Of a stretch of DNA of 64,000 nucleotides, positions 1 through 11,755 are shown piece by piece. The DNA is from Pyronema omphalodes (taxonomy: Eukaryota; Ascomycota; Pezizomycetes; Pezizales; Pyronemataceae). The position numbers and the translations under genes were made by a program. Under the pieces are notes generated by a model. It ran no database searches, had not been told where the DNA came from, and saw only the letters and a program-made list of their open reading frames with translations. The first letter of the stretch is position 1. The number at the start of each line of letters is the position of its first letter. The stretch is from contig JAJJXM010000041.1 in assembly GCA_024516155.1 (NCBI GenBank), positions 194,001 through 258,000 of the forward strand. Reading direction: 5' to 3'.

Positions 1-823
1 GCCTGTCTATCTAGATTTACATGGGTCGAGTAAAGTAAAGGTCATTCTAGACACCCCAAATAGAGCAATGGGAAGTCCTTCATTGAATAGATTATTATGG
101 TAGAAATAAGTAATTACTGAATTATATCTCAGGGATCATTAACATTACACCGCCGCGTAAGGTGTGTAGAGATATTGTGTCACATGTTGATATAGTTACG
201 ATATCTCCTGTCATGAGGCAGACGCCAGGGTTTTCTTTGTGGTCAGCCACATGCTGTGTATAGATTAGACCATTAGTGTTTATTACATAAGATGATAAGG
301 CTTGCCAGTCGACCGTTTTGCTACATAAACCGAAGATAGGTATTTGGCTTGACAGCGGGCCGTTTCGTCATGTAATATCAAGCGATTGTCAAACTCGTCT
401 CCACGGCTAGAATTTAGGAAAGTTTAAAAAGCTTGGCTTCCATATATGAAAGTAGTCCCTTGATGCGGTGTTTGGTTTTTGCCATAATTCATGAACAAAG
501 GTTTGATGTGGAGTAAATGGTTTCGTGTCTATGAAAGATTCTCTGCAGGTGTGCAATGCTGATACTCCGGCTGGTTTGCGCGATTGGTTCATTCCTAACA
601 GCACTTACTTATAATCCAACACCAACTTAGAACTTTTGGGCTCATTTTGATATCACTAAACCCCCAGGAATATATATGAATATTTTTATTCTTTATTAAT
701 CATTACAGTGCATGAAAAAAACAAAATCGTTACTGTGAATTCCCAAGTTTTACAAACTGATGTTTTGCGCCTTCCTATCTTTTCCCCCTACTTAACTTGC
801 CCATTCCAAATAACTTCCAACCA
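1..823. other. Intergenic, left edge
   Basis: I see no convincing gene here. Open frames are short, without splice or codon support. A block at about 46-73 (GGGAAGTCCT preceded by AATAGAGC) recurs at about 37117-37146, so at least part of this stretch is dispersed repeat. Confidence 0.5.
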
Positions 824-3066
824 TTAGCGGGTTTCATTAACCCCCTTACGTTTCCCAATACAATGCATACACTCCCTTGAAGTGCGATGAATAAAGCACC
901 CAGTCGCGCACCCCTTCCTCTCAGGATAGAACAGAAACCACATCATTAAAACCACCATCTCCAACGCCTGAGCCATTGCAAATATCTGACCAAAATTCGC
1001 AATGATGCTTTCCTCCGCATCCAAGCTGGTATTACAAAGATCCTCGAGCGCATGAATCAACCAAATCAGCATCGCAAAAGCAGGAATAAACCTCATCATA
1101 TGTCTCGAATAAAGCCAATTTGCCATCCGTTCTCGAAATGGGGTATTATCTTCAACATGCCAAGGAAGCTCAGGACAATCTTCGTTAACATATGCCCATA
1201 TCAGTATCATCCGTCCAAATTGAAACCACCATGGTTGATCCTCGGTATCTTTATAATGCCATGCAACAAACTCTGCTCGTCGTCGCTTTTCTTCTTGTGC
1301 CCATCGCAGGGAACCTTCTTCCGAGAATACATCCACAAAAGCCCGCATGTGAACGTAAATCCCCGGTGCGGTAAATAGTCGCCAGAGATTCCAAAACCAT
1401 AGATTTAAATATAATCTGACCCAAGATTTCCTGGTCTCGTAACTGGTAGCAAAGTAAACAATCCCCATAAACGAGCGCCTAACAAGATGAGAACATTGAG
1501 GATCGCTACCCATACATGGTGCTAGGATCTGGACCCAAACACCAATAATGAAGTATGAATTTAACAGAACTTGCTGCAAGATGAAACTTCGAGGGGAATA
1601 AGAACGCTGGGGTTCGATTATAAAGTTGGGCCAAATGATGATACCGGCAAGTTGTAATGCTGCTAGGGAGTGAGGAAGAGATATGTTGTCGGTGAACATA
1701 CAGAAGGCCAATGCTAGGAGACTGCAGTTGGCTAGAATCTGACTAGAGACTCTTGTGATTGCGGCGTAATGATTTGCGAAAGATGCTAGGAACATCCGGC
1801 AAAAGACTGTAATGTACACCAAGTATCTGATTCCGAGACCGGTGATGTCGTTGTTTGCGGAGACAGTACAGCTATGAACAAGGCTTGGGTGACGCTGTAC
1901 AAGAGATGCTCCAATGGCGCTTAGTTCTGGGTGTTCGTTCTCGCAGTAGGAGTTACCGAATTGTACAATCTGTGACGAGGTTAGCAATGCAGAATTCATA
2001 AGGAATGTCATCAGAAACGTACGCGATCCGCCCCAACGGCTGTCAACCATGGCAACCAAACTTGTGTTACAAGGATAATTAAAAACAACAAAGGACTCCA
2101 AATACTCCGATACTTCTTACTGACGATAATATTTCCATCCGCAGTCATGAAACGTCCCTTGATTAGCTTCAAAATATCCCAGGCAATAAAAACCCACATC
2201 TTGGCATCCAGAACAAAGTTGACAATTCGCATAGCACGCTTGACAGTCAAATCAATAGCCGCGTCGAAACAATCTTGAGAAAATTCACACACTCGCTGTA
2301 CCCAGAGTGGAGCATTGACAATATTTGCTCTGTAATAATATTTGAAGGTTGCTTTCATGCTGGTAATTTTGAGGTGAATAATGAAGTAGAACCAGATGAG
2401 CCAGAGAAGAAGCAGGTTGTATTGCTCTGGGTCTGTGTCCTCTTCATCGTCGCTGAAGTAGTCTGCATGTGAGCTACGGTACGAGCTTGTATCGAAGGTT
2501 GTTGACGAGGCTAGTGAGGTCGATCCTTGGGAGACTGTTGTGTAGACCTCTGCTGGGGTAAGCGCTTCCGGAACCGGTGCTTGGGGAGACAGCACTCCTG
2601 GAGCTGGTGTTTCTCCGGTAGTCGAACTTCTGGCTGCGCTTTTTTTCTTTGCTTTGGCCTTTTTTCTTGCTGAAGCGGACTTTTTGGGACGTGAGGTTTC
2701 TGGAGCTGGTTCCGCCATTGGTGCCGAAGGCACCTGAACTGGAACAAAGTTCTGCGGACGGTTTTCAGAGGAGGTGGTAGGAGCACCGATGTATTTCCAG
2801 CGTCGATCTAGAAGTTTCAAACGCCTTGAAAATCTAACGCGATCGTTTCTGATATATTGAAAAACAGTGCGACAGTTGTTGCAGCGAGCGCAGACGTTAC
2901 GAGGATTATCCGGAAATGGTTCGTGAAGGGGGTCGGGGTCTGCGATATCCTGGTCGAAGAAGTCACAGACATCGAAGGGCGGCAGAGTAAACTCGTCCTG
3001 TGGGTCAAGAGGTGTATCCGTGGTGTCCATACAATCGATTTGAGTGTCGGTAATGCCGAGATGCAT
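824..3066 (-). CDS. Polytopic membrane protein, unknown function (2 exons)
   Basis: Two overlapping frames join through a textbook intron at 1970-2022 (GTACGT donor, GCTAAC branch, CACAG acceptor, 53 nt). The join is phase 0 and gives about 729 residues. The first ~200 residues are soluble: a Cys cluster (C-x2-C-x2-C near residue 60), then a Lys/Ala/Ser-rich stretch (roughly 125-150) and an acidic patch. At least seven hydrophobic segments follow, beginning near residue 215, with the rest C-terminal. The motifs NNDITGLGIR and NFGQI resemble a widespread but uncharacterised class of fungal integral membrane proteins; that is from memory, not a search. The start is the first ATG of the frame; an alternative Met lies 12 codons in. 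It is divergent from the gene at 3433. Function unknown, likely at a membrane. Confidence 0.75.
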
Positions 3067-3432
3067 GGTTTTTACGCGGTGATGAATGTTTTGCGGGTTG
3101 AAAAACCTTTAAATATGCCGTGTGACTGGTGTTCAATGAGGCTGTGTTTACCTCTTGTGAATCATCTCAGGGCTAGCCCCCTCATATTTCGTCCCCGCTG
3201 TATGCATTGAACCCCCGGTATTGACATTCGACTCGACGATATCGACCCCGAGCATCTGGCCAGACTTGACCATCCATATAATTATGCCCCCCTTCAATGA
3301 GCACTTAACCCACCGACCTCGACCCTGACGACTCGCGTAAAGCATAAAGCCATAAATCAAGAACCTCCGTATTTATACCCTCCAGCCACAACTCTCAGCA
3401 GTAGTAGTTTGACAAACCCGTAACCTACTAAC
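3067..3432. promoter_or_regulatory. Divergent intergenic region
   Basis: These 366 bp separate two divergently transcribed membrane-protein genes and must hold both promoters. A TATTTATA-like sequence at about 3370 lies about 60 bp before the right-hand ATG. No conserved operator is recognisable. Short frames here look fortuitous. Confidence 0.5.
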
Positions 3433-4102
3433 ATGGCCTATCCCTTCCACCAATCCCGAGTATGCATCCCTATTTCTCTTTCTCACTCTGCATAGCAATA
3501 CTAATATGCAGCAGCCCAGTTTCGTCCCACCCGAGCCGATTGGACAATCAACAGGCTACTATCTCCCCACATACCAGGCCAACACCGAAGATATCCGCTA
3601 CTTCAGCCCTGAGGAATTCCATGCATGGACGGCCCAGTATGCGCGTGTCCTAGCTGAAATATCGAATCGCATACCCCCTATGGCACCACTCTGTATTCCC
3701 GGGAATTCTCCAATCCCCGCCCACCAACTTCCTATCCCACCTCCCATTGGATTCATTCCGAATAGTCCCTATATGCCCACCCACGACCCAATTTTTAATA
3801 ACTCCTACAAATCCTGGATTACCGCGGCATATGACTTCTCTATTCTCCTCCCAGGCTCATGGGATGGCGCTGATAGGCTCTGTCATACCGACTATATTGT
3901 TTATCATGTAGGTCCCGAGACGACCCTGCAGTGGATTTACCGTCTTGCCTACACGCCGGTGGTTATGGTTTTGGGCTTCTTGGCTTGGTTTATGAGCTTG
4001 GCGATGTTGGTGCTTGGAGTCTTTTTGGCTGTGGGACTGTGGTTGTGGGTGAGAGTTTCTGCAATGATTTGGGGGAAGCCGATGTGGATTGCTTATACTT
4101 AA
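3433..4102 (+). CDS. Small tail-anchored-like membrane protein, unknown (2 exons)
   Basis: The start is ATG 3433. A nine-codon first exon (MAYPFHQSR) is followed by an intron at 3460-3511 with GTATGC donor, ACTAAT branch and GCAG acceptor. The second exon runs to the TAA at 4100-4102, giving about 205 residues. The N-terminal 100 residues are Pro-rich and polar with no signal peptide. A long hydrophobic stretch near the C-terminus (about residues 155-190, containing LGFLAWFMSLAML) could form one or two membrane helices, leaving a very short tail. I do not recognise the family. A longer downstream ATG-only reading (from 3506) would start inside the proposed intron; the spliced form is preferred for its splice signals. 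The neighbour on the left is also a membrane protein, but nothing shows they work together. Confidence 0.65.
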
Positions 4103-5037
4103 CTGGGAGTTACATTAGCTGTACAAGGCTGGATGGATCCATGGCGCTGTGGGTTGCAGCGACTGGTGTTGTTATTTCTCATAATTTTGATACATGTGCC
4201 TTGAGAAAAATAGGATAGAGGCGCTAATAATTAATTTATCATACAATCTTTTGAGCTTGGGGTTACTGTGTGCAAATCATCGGGTTAGGGCTCGAATATG
4301 CAGAACGAAATGGAAATTCGGTGATCTATCCTCTGTGCACCTGCACTAATGATTTAAGCGAATTCCTAGCGAATGGCAGAAACATGGACCAGGACAGAAG
4401 GCTTGACCAGCCTGACGCTCGCTTGATAAAGTCCAGAATGCCCCATGTCATGGTACGTACGAGTTCAAAATGCCACAACTTTAAATTCACGATGAACTCT
4501 GGATCGTCCCGCTGAAAGATTTCAATGACACTCTACTATTATATGTAGCTCTGGATACTGTACATATGAATATGTACCGGCAGCCAGTGTGGCAAAGAAG
4601 AGTTACACACACCATCTATTATTTGTAATTGCTGATCGAATCTCTGATATCGCTCGGGAATAGCGAAAATAAGTGAGACAAACCATGCTCTACATCCGTG
4701 ACATCAAGCCCGACGGACACCCCAAAAATGCGCGGTCAGTTTTCGGGGGCATCCACAATGGTCAATTCGCTCTACCCACCGCTGATTCTGATGAGTATTT
4801 TTTTTCCACCGTGTTCTGACAATAAATCGTGCACAATTAGCGTGCGGTGGATGCAGTGAACTTCAATACCGAGATGCGCCACAACGCCGACACACCGCCT
4901 CTGCTTGAACTGTCTATAGAAAAAAAAATCGAAACTACAGTTAGCCTTTAAAGACGCGGATGGGGAGATTTGCGTTATGCATCAGGAATTGACAGATAAC
5001 TGGATGGCAAAAATCATGATGAGAAAGTCAAAAAGTA
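4103..5037. other. Intergenic
   Basis: No gene seen. The only long frames lack splice support and read through AT-rich sequence. The end nearest 5037 holds the T-run terminator of the minus-strand tRNA-Glu (A-run at 5030-5034 on this strand). Confidence 0.5.
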
Positions 5038-5123
5038 TTCCGTTACGGGGAATTGAACCCCGGTCTGGCCGGATTAATGCTCTGCATGAGAGCGGCCGAT
5101 GCTAGCCACTACACCATAACGGA
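5038..5123 (-). tRNA. tRNA-Glu (CTC) with intron
   Basis: Read on the minus strand: acceptor TCCGTTA pairs perfectly with TAACGGA, discriminator A. The T-arm is CGGGG-TTCAATT-CCCCG. The anticodon stem GGCCG/CGGCC encloses a loop starting CTCTCA, so the anticodon is CTC (Glu). Between position 37 and the 3' half of the anticodon arm sits an extra segment of about 14 nt, the canonical place for a tRNA intron. A TTTTT run follows, as expected for Pol III termination. Confidence 0.92.
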
Positions 5124-5949
5124 TTATGACTGAGAACATATTTACCAAATATAGTGTATTATGTAGCTTCTAACGGGTATCGCAACGTGTTCATTTTATC
5201 GTTCGCGTTCGCTATGACTATCGTCTCAAATAGCGAAAGGGTTCATCGCAGAGAGACGTTGATGCTGTAGCCTAGGGTATGTGTCGAATTTTTAAGATGG
5301 ATGAGAAACAATAACATCTATACAATATCAGTTCCAGTGACTTGCTAAATATGTGGGTCGAAACGTCTGATTATGGGTTGGTAGCATTAATAGGGCAAAT
5401 ATTTAGACTTGGTGTTCATTGGTCACCCATATTTATATGAATGAAGCATCGTATTACCTCTCATTTGAGTACTGCAATAGACTTATGCACCGAAACTTCA
5501 GGTAGAAAACTTAACAGTCAAGATTTCAACTCGGATTATTGTATGTGCAACCCACAGTTCAGGGCGTATGTTGCCGGATTGCCCTGAGGACGACTTACCC
5601 CATATAACTGGCACAGAGAAACAAGTAATCACGACTGCTGAGGTTTCTTGAGAAGAATTGAGAGTTGAGGAGCCCTATTCTAGCTAATGCTGACCATAAT
5701 CAGCAGGATTGGTGGAAGTCTAGGTGGTTATCTCGGTATTTGCTGTTGTATGGGGACACAAGGTAAGTTACAACAGAGCGCAGGACTCACCCTTGCCCCG
5801 AAGTGCATATATGCAGAGGGCTATGCAGCTATAATAGGGCCAGAAGCTTCCGCGTACCGTGACACGGGATACGGCACCATGAGTACCTGCAGGCATGCTC
5901 GACCGGCCAAAATAGCCGATCAACATATGTTACCCGCCCTTGCCCAAGC
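5124..5949. other. Intergenic upstream of U2
   Basis: No protein gene is supported. The right end forms the upstream region of the U2 snRNA gene; no clear distal element is recognised. Confidence 0.45.
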
Positions 5950-5956
5950 TATATAA
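5950..5956 (+). promoter_or_regulatory. TATA-like element of U2 gene
   Basis: TATATAA lies about 33-39 bp before the inferred U2 5' end (about 5989), a normal spacing for a TATA-directed start. Confidence 0.5.
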
Positions 5957-5988
5957 CCCCACCTTTCTTCCCTGTTCTTCCGATCCTT

Positions 5989-6246
5989 AGCTCTCTTTGG
6001 TACGTTCATACCCACCCCATACTATCATCATCATCATCATCAACGAATGCTAATAAATTTCACAGCCTTTTGGCTTAGATCAAGTGTAGTATCTGTTCTT
6101 TTCAGTTTAATATCTGAAACGGTTCTATTTGAACCTTCTTATATTAATCTTATTTTTGAACCCCGGGAATTGGCCTCTGTGCTTGCACATGTCGATACCC
6201 ACTGTGTCACTGGTATTGTACTGCCTCCAGTTGACGCGAACCCACC
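5989..6246 (+). ncRNA. U2 snRNA, apparently interrupted by an mRNA-type intron
   Basis: U2 snRNA is the spliceosomal RNA that pairs with the intron branch site. The conserved core is unmistakable: CCTTTTGGCTTAGATC, then AAGTGTAGTATCTGTTC with the branch-pairing GTAGTA at 6086-6091. Stem-loop IIa (TTCAGTTTAATATCTGAA) follows, then stem IIb (GGTTC/GAACC), an Sm-like ATTTTTG near 6153-6160, and stem-loop IV with CTGGTATTGTACTGCCTCCAG at about 6210-6230. The region before CCTTTTGG should read roughly TCTCTTTG, as in yeast U2; instead TTTCACAG precedes it, and the expected CTCTCTTTG is 66 bp upstream at 5991-5999. Removing 6000-6065 restores a normal 5' end and a mature RNA of about 190 nt. The 5' and 3' ends are estimated. 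The 85-aa open frame across this locus is a shadow. Confidence 0.9.
6000..6065 (+). other. Spliceosomal intron inside U2 snRNA gene
   Basis: This 66-nt segment begins GTACGT, has GCTAAT at 6049-6054 and ends TTTCACAG, matching the protein-gene introns of this window (compare GTACGT/GCTAAC/CACAG at 1970-2022). It carries a short (ATC)n run. Excision joins CTCTTTG to CCTTTTGGC exactly as in uninterrupted fungal U2. mRNA-type introns in snRNA genes are known for some fungi (for example U6 in fission yeast and U2 in a basidiomycete yeast); I am not aware of whether this case is described. Confidence 0.8.
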
Positions 6247-7296
6247 CTTTTCGTTGCCTGCTGCCCATGGGGAGCTAGTGAAGAAGAGTTTGGCGTTGAG
6301 TTGATGGACGCGTTTCTGACGCGTTGAACGCGATCAGCACTTTCGACAACGACCCTCGTCCTTTTAAATCCCAGCGCGACATACGAGACTTTACCTTGAG
6401 GTACAGGCGTCTGACAGGCTTATATGGTAAACCTTCGACCCTGTAATTCCATAAGAATGCCTCCGTTTTGATGTTAATCGTGACGCAAGCACCTACTGCA
6501 TCTACAATCCAGCTCAACATGGTTATTTCCTATGATGGAGTGCGAAACCACAGATACAGCGGATTTCCTGTTCTACAACACCTTCAATCCAAAAACACGC
6601 GACAGAAATTCTTAGGCACGAGTAGCATTGAGCATGATCAAATCCATCGAGCAGAAAATACAAGCGAGTCATGTAATTTTCAGGGTTGCCGAGATACTCA
6701 CTTGGTTCCTTAACCTGGAATCCTCCCGAAACGCCAGACATTTCTACATTTTGTCCCATGTGGTCGGATGTACATACCGCCCATGGATACTAGGTGCTTT
6801 GAACCAAGTCTCCTTGCTTTGCGGAGACCGAAATGTCTCGTATGTTCACCAGGATCCCGGACCCAGATCGCGAAGCAAAAGCCTACCCCTGTATTAAATC
6901 CTTGCAGGGTCGGCCCTCAGGGCCAAACCCTCCTTTTCACGCCTGTGGCATTCCGTATCCAACTCGGCCCCAATGAAAAATGTTTTGAGACATATATCTA
7001 CAACAACATATGTCATCACGAAGATGTACTACCAATAGATTTAATCTCAGACTACCTCAATGAGTACCAAGAGATGCTCTGACTTGATATTTTCGGCAGC
7101 CGAAACCGCGGTGTATCATCGCCCGTTGCTTTACAAGCGCAACCTACTGGTGCAGCTGAGACATGAACCCTCGGGGCCAATCCAAATTTTTGCCGCGGGG
7201 TCCATGAGCCCGCGTGGAAACATCGTCAGCGCGTACGCTTCTTGAGAAATTTCCTCTCTCCTTCCTACCTCTTACTTCAACTTCAACACTGTTACC
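6247..7296. other. Intergenic before gene family
   Basis: No supportable gene. Several 60-100 codon frames exist on both strands but lack splice signals and known motifs. The last ~100 bp is pyrimidine-rich and leads into the first family member. Confidence 0.4.
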
Positions 7297-8071
7297 ATGT
7301 CTTCCTCAATCGTCAACAACATCTCGATGATGCAAAACAACATGCACACTACGCACGCTAACGTCGTCGTCAATGATGCAACCATCGACATTGGCAACTC
7401 CCCGCTTCCCAATGTCACCGCGACAGAATCCTCAAGTCTCAAGACAATCAGTGACTCCTCAGGTATTTCCACCTTCATCCTTCGCGCTCATTAAACTCTC
7501 AATAACCATCCCTTAGCCCCCGTCGAATCTTCTATCTCTTCAGCCACAGCCTCCACCACCGACCTAGTCGAAGGCATCTACATCACTCCCCAAAAAATCA
7601 AAGTCGAAATCTCCTTCAAAGTCCACCACAGCGTCATAGGAGAGCGCGATCTACCACCTGGCAAGGTGCAGCTGAGGATTGGGAACGCCAGGGTTATGAT
7701 TGTTGATGCGAAGGATGTTGCTGGTATGGGACTTACAATGGTGAAAGAGGGGGTTAAGAAAAGACTTACTACGTGGGAGAAGTGGGAGAAAAGGGAGATG
7801 AGAAGGGAGGAGAGTAGAGCGAGGCCGGTTGGTGTAAGTGCATTGATCATCAAGGAATTGGAAATGATGCTAACATGGTTATCGAAAACAGGCTAGGAAG
7901 GTTCTCCTAGATGAAAGAAGACGTAGGATTGAGGGTATTGAGAATGATACGCAGAAGATGGTCAGGGAGTGGAAAGAGAAGAGGAGGCGTATAAAATTGA
8001 ACGGGAAGGGCGGTGTTGATGAGGGGTGTTTTGGGGGGGCTTTCGCTACGACGGGAATGATGATAGCTTGA
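7297..8071 (+). CDS. Tandem family member A, unknown function (3 exons)
   Basis: Exons 7297-7462, 7517-7833 and 7892-8071 encode 220 residues. Introns: 54 nt (GTATTT...CTTAG, phase 1) and 58 nt (GTAAGT, GCTAAC branch, ACAG, phase 0). The N-terminal ~75 residues are Ser/Thr/Asn-rich and probably disordered. The middle holds the family core, here ISFKV followed by LPPGKVQLRIGNARVMIVD and a DVAGMGL motif. The C-terminal half is highly charged (RKVLLDERRRR, then ENDTQKMVREWKEKRRR) and likely helical. There is no signal peptide or membrane segment. It is closest to member B (8963) and shares exon phases with C and D. The basic tail suggests nucleic-acid or nuclear association, but that is inference only. 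Confidence 0.8.
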
Positions 8072-8962
8072 GATGAAGAAGAATTGTTTTGTGAGCTCTG
8101 TTTACATGAATAAAAGTTATCACTCTCTTACATATTCTTCTACCTTGACCAATAGAGTCCCGAAATCGGTTTTCCGTGTTTTGACCTATAAAATTGTCGT
8201 GGCAACCTTTATTTGCGAGGTTTCACATCATATATCTAGTGCTTTTACAACCAAAATATAGTGTAAATGTCTGGTGAAGTCGATTTTGGGAGCTGTTTCA
8301 GTGGCACGGAAATCCTGCGCTTGTGAATACGTCGTTGAGAATCCGTGCAGCTGTAGCAATCTGAACACCAAATATACGGCGTCGGAGAGAATGGACATCT
8401 GTAGTTTTTGAACTTTCTTTGGCCTCTTAGGAGAATGAATATTTGATGGATTTTAAGCGAACATTCTGCTGGAGGGACTACGAACGCATACCGCACGTGA
8501 CACCGGCATCCTTCAAGGTGTTGGGGTGCGGCTTCGCTTAGCGAGGTTAGTCAGATATCAGTGTCTCTAGTTTGGGCAGCTGACCTGGCATGTATGGAAG
8601 TTTACGGTGTGCTGCAAAACGTTTTTCAGAAGTTCTACACAAATGGACCGATTTTTCTGCAGTTTCATTCACCAGGAATTATTTTCTGCCAGTGTCTATT
8701 GAATGTTGTGGCGCGCTATCCTGAGCTATCAATTTCGACACTTTCTGGTGCAGCTTGAACCCCGAGTTTCAATAATGTTATCTTTGCCATTCACGCTGGC
8801 ACGCTACTCCTGCCATTAACAAACTGTATTTAAACCGCGTTTCCCCCCTCCGCAGAACACATCGCGGCGACACACCACTGCTAACATTCAACATACCCAT
8901 AGCAGCCGCCAATAACCAAATCTTCACCCACCAAAATTCGCGTACTACCTCCAGAATTCCCT
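8072..8962. other. Intergenic between family members A and B
   Basis: No gene seen. A short palindrome, GGCTTCGCTTAGCGAGG, sits at about 8530. TATTTAAA at about 8828-8835, followed by a pyrimidine-rich stretch, is a plausible core promoter for member B. Confidence 0.4.
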
Positions 8963-9862
8963 ATGTCGTCTCAATTTAACAAAGAGGCTGCTGCCGTCAA
9001 CAACGTTCAAGGCACGATGGAAAACATGGACATCGACGCTGCCGATGATGGTGTCACCATCATTGCGCTTCCCCACCCCGACACTCTGCTTTCCATGAAT
9101 CGCAGCTTGTCTGAGAAGCAGATTCTTCCCACTTGTCTCCAAGATCCCGAAGGAACCTCCACTGACGCCGCTACCGACGACGTCAACAATGGCTCGTCTG
9201 CCTCTGCTACCATCAACGAAGGTATGACTTGGAATCCCATCCCCCCTTCAATCCTTCCCTAGGCCCTTCAATAACCTGTTCTCTTAGGTCCAGCTGCCGA
9301 TTCCGACCCATCTGCCAATACTACCTCTACCAGCGGCCTAGAGGAAGGTACCTACGTTACTTCTGAAAACATCACCGTGAAGCTAGCCTTCAAGGTCCGC
9401 CGTACAGGCCATATCTTGCCTCCCGGTAAGGTCGAGCTCCGTATCTTCTTCGGTAACGGACAGAGCCGTTTGATCGTTGTTGATGAGGCCGATGTTGCCG
9501 GTATGGGACTCAGAAGAATTGAGGAGAAACCCAAGAAGCGTCTTCTTAGACAGCAGAGAATGAGGGAAATGGGATTGGAGGTTGCGAAGAGAGCTACTGT
9601 AAGTCTCTGCCCGGTCTACTGGAAGGCAAGGAGGTCGACAAGATATGGTGCTGATGAATGGATACAGCCTAGAAAGATCCTCTTGGAGGACAAAAGACGT
9701 AAAATGGAGGACGCCGAGAACGATACCCAGAAGATGGCTAGGGAGTGGAGGGAGAAGAGAGAGTTGATGGGCTTCAACAAAGATTGGAGTGTCAACGAGG
9801 CCTACACTGGAGATACTTTCGTCGGAGAGGATGGAAAAACGTACGCTACTATGCGTATGTAA
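8963..9862 (+). CDS. Tandem family member B, unknown function (3 exons)
   Basis: Exons 8963-9221, 9288-9598 and 9668-9862 give 254 residues. Introns are 66 nt (phase 1) and 69 nt (phase 0); the second is a multiple of three without stops, so retention would insert 23 residues. The N-terminal ~100 residues are acidic/Ser-Thr-rich. The core reads KLAFKVRRTGH, LPPGKVELRIFFGNGQSR, then LIVVDEADVAGMGL. The C-terminal segment (RKILLEDKRRK, ENDTQKMAREWREKRE) aligns closely with member A, after which B has a unique tail ending YATMRM. A and B look like a recent duplicate pair relative to C and D. No known domain is recognised. Confidence 0.8.
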
Positions 9863-10759
9863 ATCGCTTCAGAGTGTCACGACAGAAGGTGGAGAATGTC
9901 ATACACAATGATGATGAAATATCAGGAGAAAGATAGGCTGCAGAAATATAAGCAGAAGATTCAAGAATCTAGCCTTAGTATAGCGTCAATAGTATGCCTT
10001 TACGCTTAATCTCCATTGTTTTCTTAAGCAATCAAATCTGTACACTCCAGAGCCTTATCACCGTTATGAATTATATTCGCTTTTCTTCGACATGAACTTG
10101 ACCCCCGGATCCTCCGAAGAATAGAACACTTAAAACACAAATGTAGCAGATGCCACCTGTCGCATAAATACAAACAAACTCTTACCTGTCTATCATCGTC
10201 TAATATAAGGATATATGTTTGATACTCTAGCGATTTTCGATCCCTCCTTACAATTATATCGTCATGTACTGGCTCTTTTTACATGTAACCCTATCATCAT
10301 GCCTGGCCTGTATAGCTCCAGAGACCAGTAAATTACTTTGCTGGCTTTTCTGATATTGACATTTTCGACGAGAGGGCATATTCACATGAAGTAATATAAC
10401 GTTGAGTGTTTTAATCTTCTCTTATCGTACCAACTTCTTGCAATAACAAGATCGAGAGCCCGTTCGTCTTATGTTTCATTGAAATTCGGTAAAGGCTCTC
10501 ACAGAAGGCGTTCGCTATGCTTGTGTAAAGTATACCAACGTTAGCCCACTCATAGCCGAACGGGTGTTTTAGGTAATTACCCGAAGTGTGGTCAGAGACA
10601 TACATGCCGCTGGAGGTCTCTGATTACTCGGCGAACTTGCCGCAGGACCTGCAGGAAGAATACATACACAGCCGAGTCGCTGGAACTTGGCAATGCCCCA
10701 TGTCTGTTAGCTGGTAAACCCATAATGCAAACTCGAAGATCCCGGTGCCCATATTTGCC
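9863..10759. other. Intergenic between family members B and C
   Basis: No supportable gene. The stretch is AT-rich, and the small frames in it carry no motifs. Confidence 0.4.
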
Positions 10760-10767
10760 TATATAAA
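10760..10767 (+). promoter_or_regulatory. TATA box of family member C
   Basis: TATATAAA followed by ACCTCTC, about 150 bp before the ATG. The same arrangement (TATAAAA then CCTCTC) precedes member D, so these two paralogs share a core promoter design. Confidence 0.55.
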
Positions 10768-10918
10768 CCTCTCTTTCCCCTCTTCCTCTCTTCTACACGC
10801 AACCGACACCGTCAACATCCAACTGCTACTCACCAGCCAACACCACTTTCACACCAACAATCTACAGCAACCAAAAACAACCTCTTTCACCAGTATCCTT
10901 TGAACAGAGACTTTTACC

Positions 10919-11755
10919 ATGTCTTCTATCGTCAACAACTTTGATATCGGCAACGATTTCATCATCGAAGACCCTTCCATGATCGAAAACGCTTTCGTTA
11001 TCGACGAAGCTTATATTAACGGCAGCGAGAATTTTAACCAGCATGCCGTGAAAGACAATATCGTCGCCTTGAACGTCTCTCACATGGGATCTCTCTACTC
11101 CCTTGTCGCTACTGCTGCCGTCCATCCTTACCTTCCGGCCTCCTTCGTTCTCCAGAAGAATGGCCCCATTCACCAACAGGGCATGAAAATGGTCTCTTCT
11201 GAATCTACTGATGAACCCGATGCTGGTCAGTATTACATTCCTGCTGGCGTAATGAACAACGGTAAGTGATCCTAAACCTTCCTGACCCACCCTGAGACGT
11301 CACTAACATAAAACCCAGAGCTTGATCCCCCCTCCATTGCCAACACTGTTCGCAAAGCCAAACATGCTCATCATTACGACGACGACGAGTACTTCGCCCC
11401 GTCTATCGTCAATGTCCGCATGGCCTTTAAGGTCACTCGTCCAAACGCGGACTTACCATACGGAAAGTCTGAAATCCGTATCTTCCCGGGTAACGGACGC
11501 AGCCATCTCATCGTGGTCGACGACCATGTCCTTGAGCCCCTCAACCTTCAAACTATGCATGAGCCTTTGAAGCAGAGACTTGCTAGGCGGATGCAGGATG
11601 CCAGGGCTGGACGGCCGACACAGTCGAAGAGGATTTTCGTGAGTCCTGAACATTCAGAAGGGTTGAAAAACGCTAATGAAGAAACGCAGACTAGAAAGGT
11701 TCACACAATGGATAGCAGATCTAAGAAGATCACCAAACGTGGAGGTCGGGCTTGA
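10919..11755 (+). CDS. Tandem family member C, unknown function (3 exons)
   Basis: Exons 10919-11261, 11319-11638 and 11690-11755 give 242 residues. Intron 1 (57 nt, phase 1) has GTAAGT and a CACTAAC branch; intron 2 (51 nt, phase 0) has GTGAGT and GCTAAT and is stop-free in frame. N-terminally it starts MSSIVNN like member A. It then carries the HMGSLYSLVA block (about residues 59-68) shared with D. The family core follows: MAFKVTRPNADLPYGKSEIR, IFPGNGRSHLIVVD, and a charged C-terminus with SRSKKITKRGGRA-like residues. The start is supported by the TATA box at 10760 and the good context ACCATG. No homologous characterised protein comes to mind. Confidence 0.82.

Noticed and set aside
6047..6304. 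85-codon open frame at the U2 locus
   Set aside because: It runs through the conserved U2 RNA sequence and has no protein-like features.
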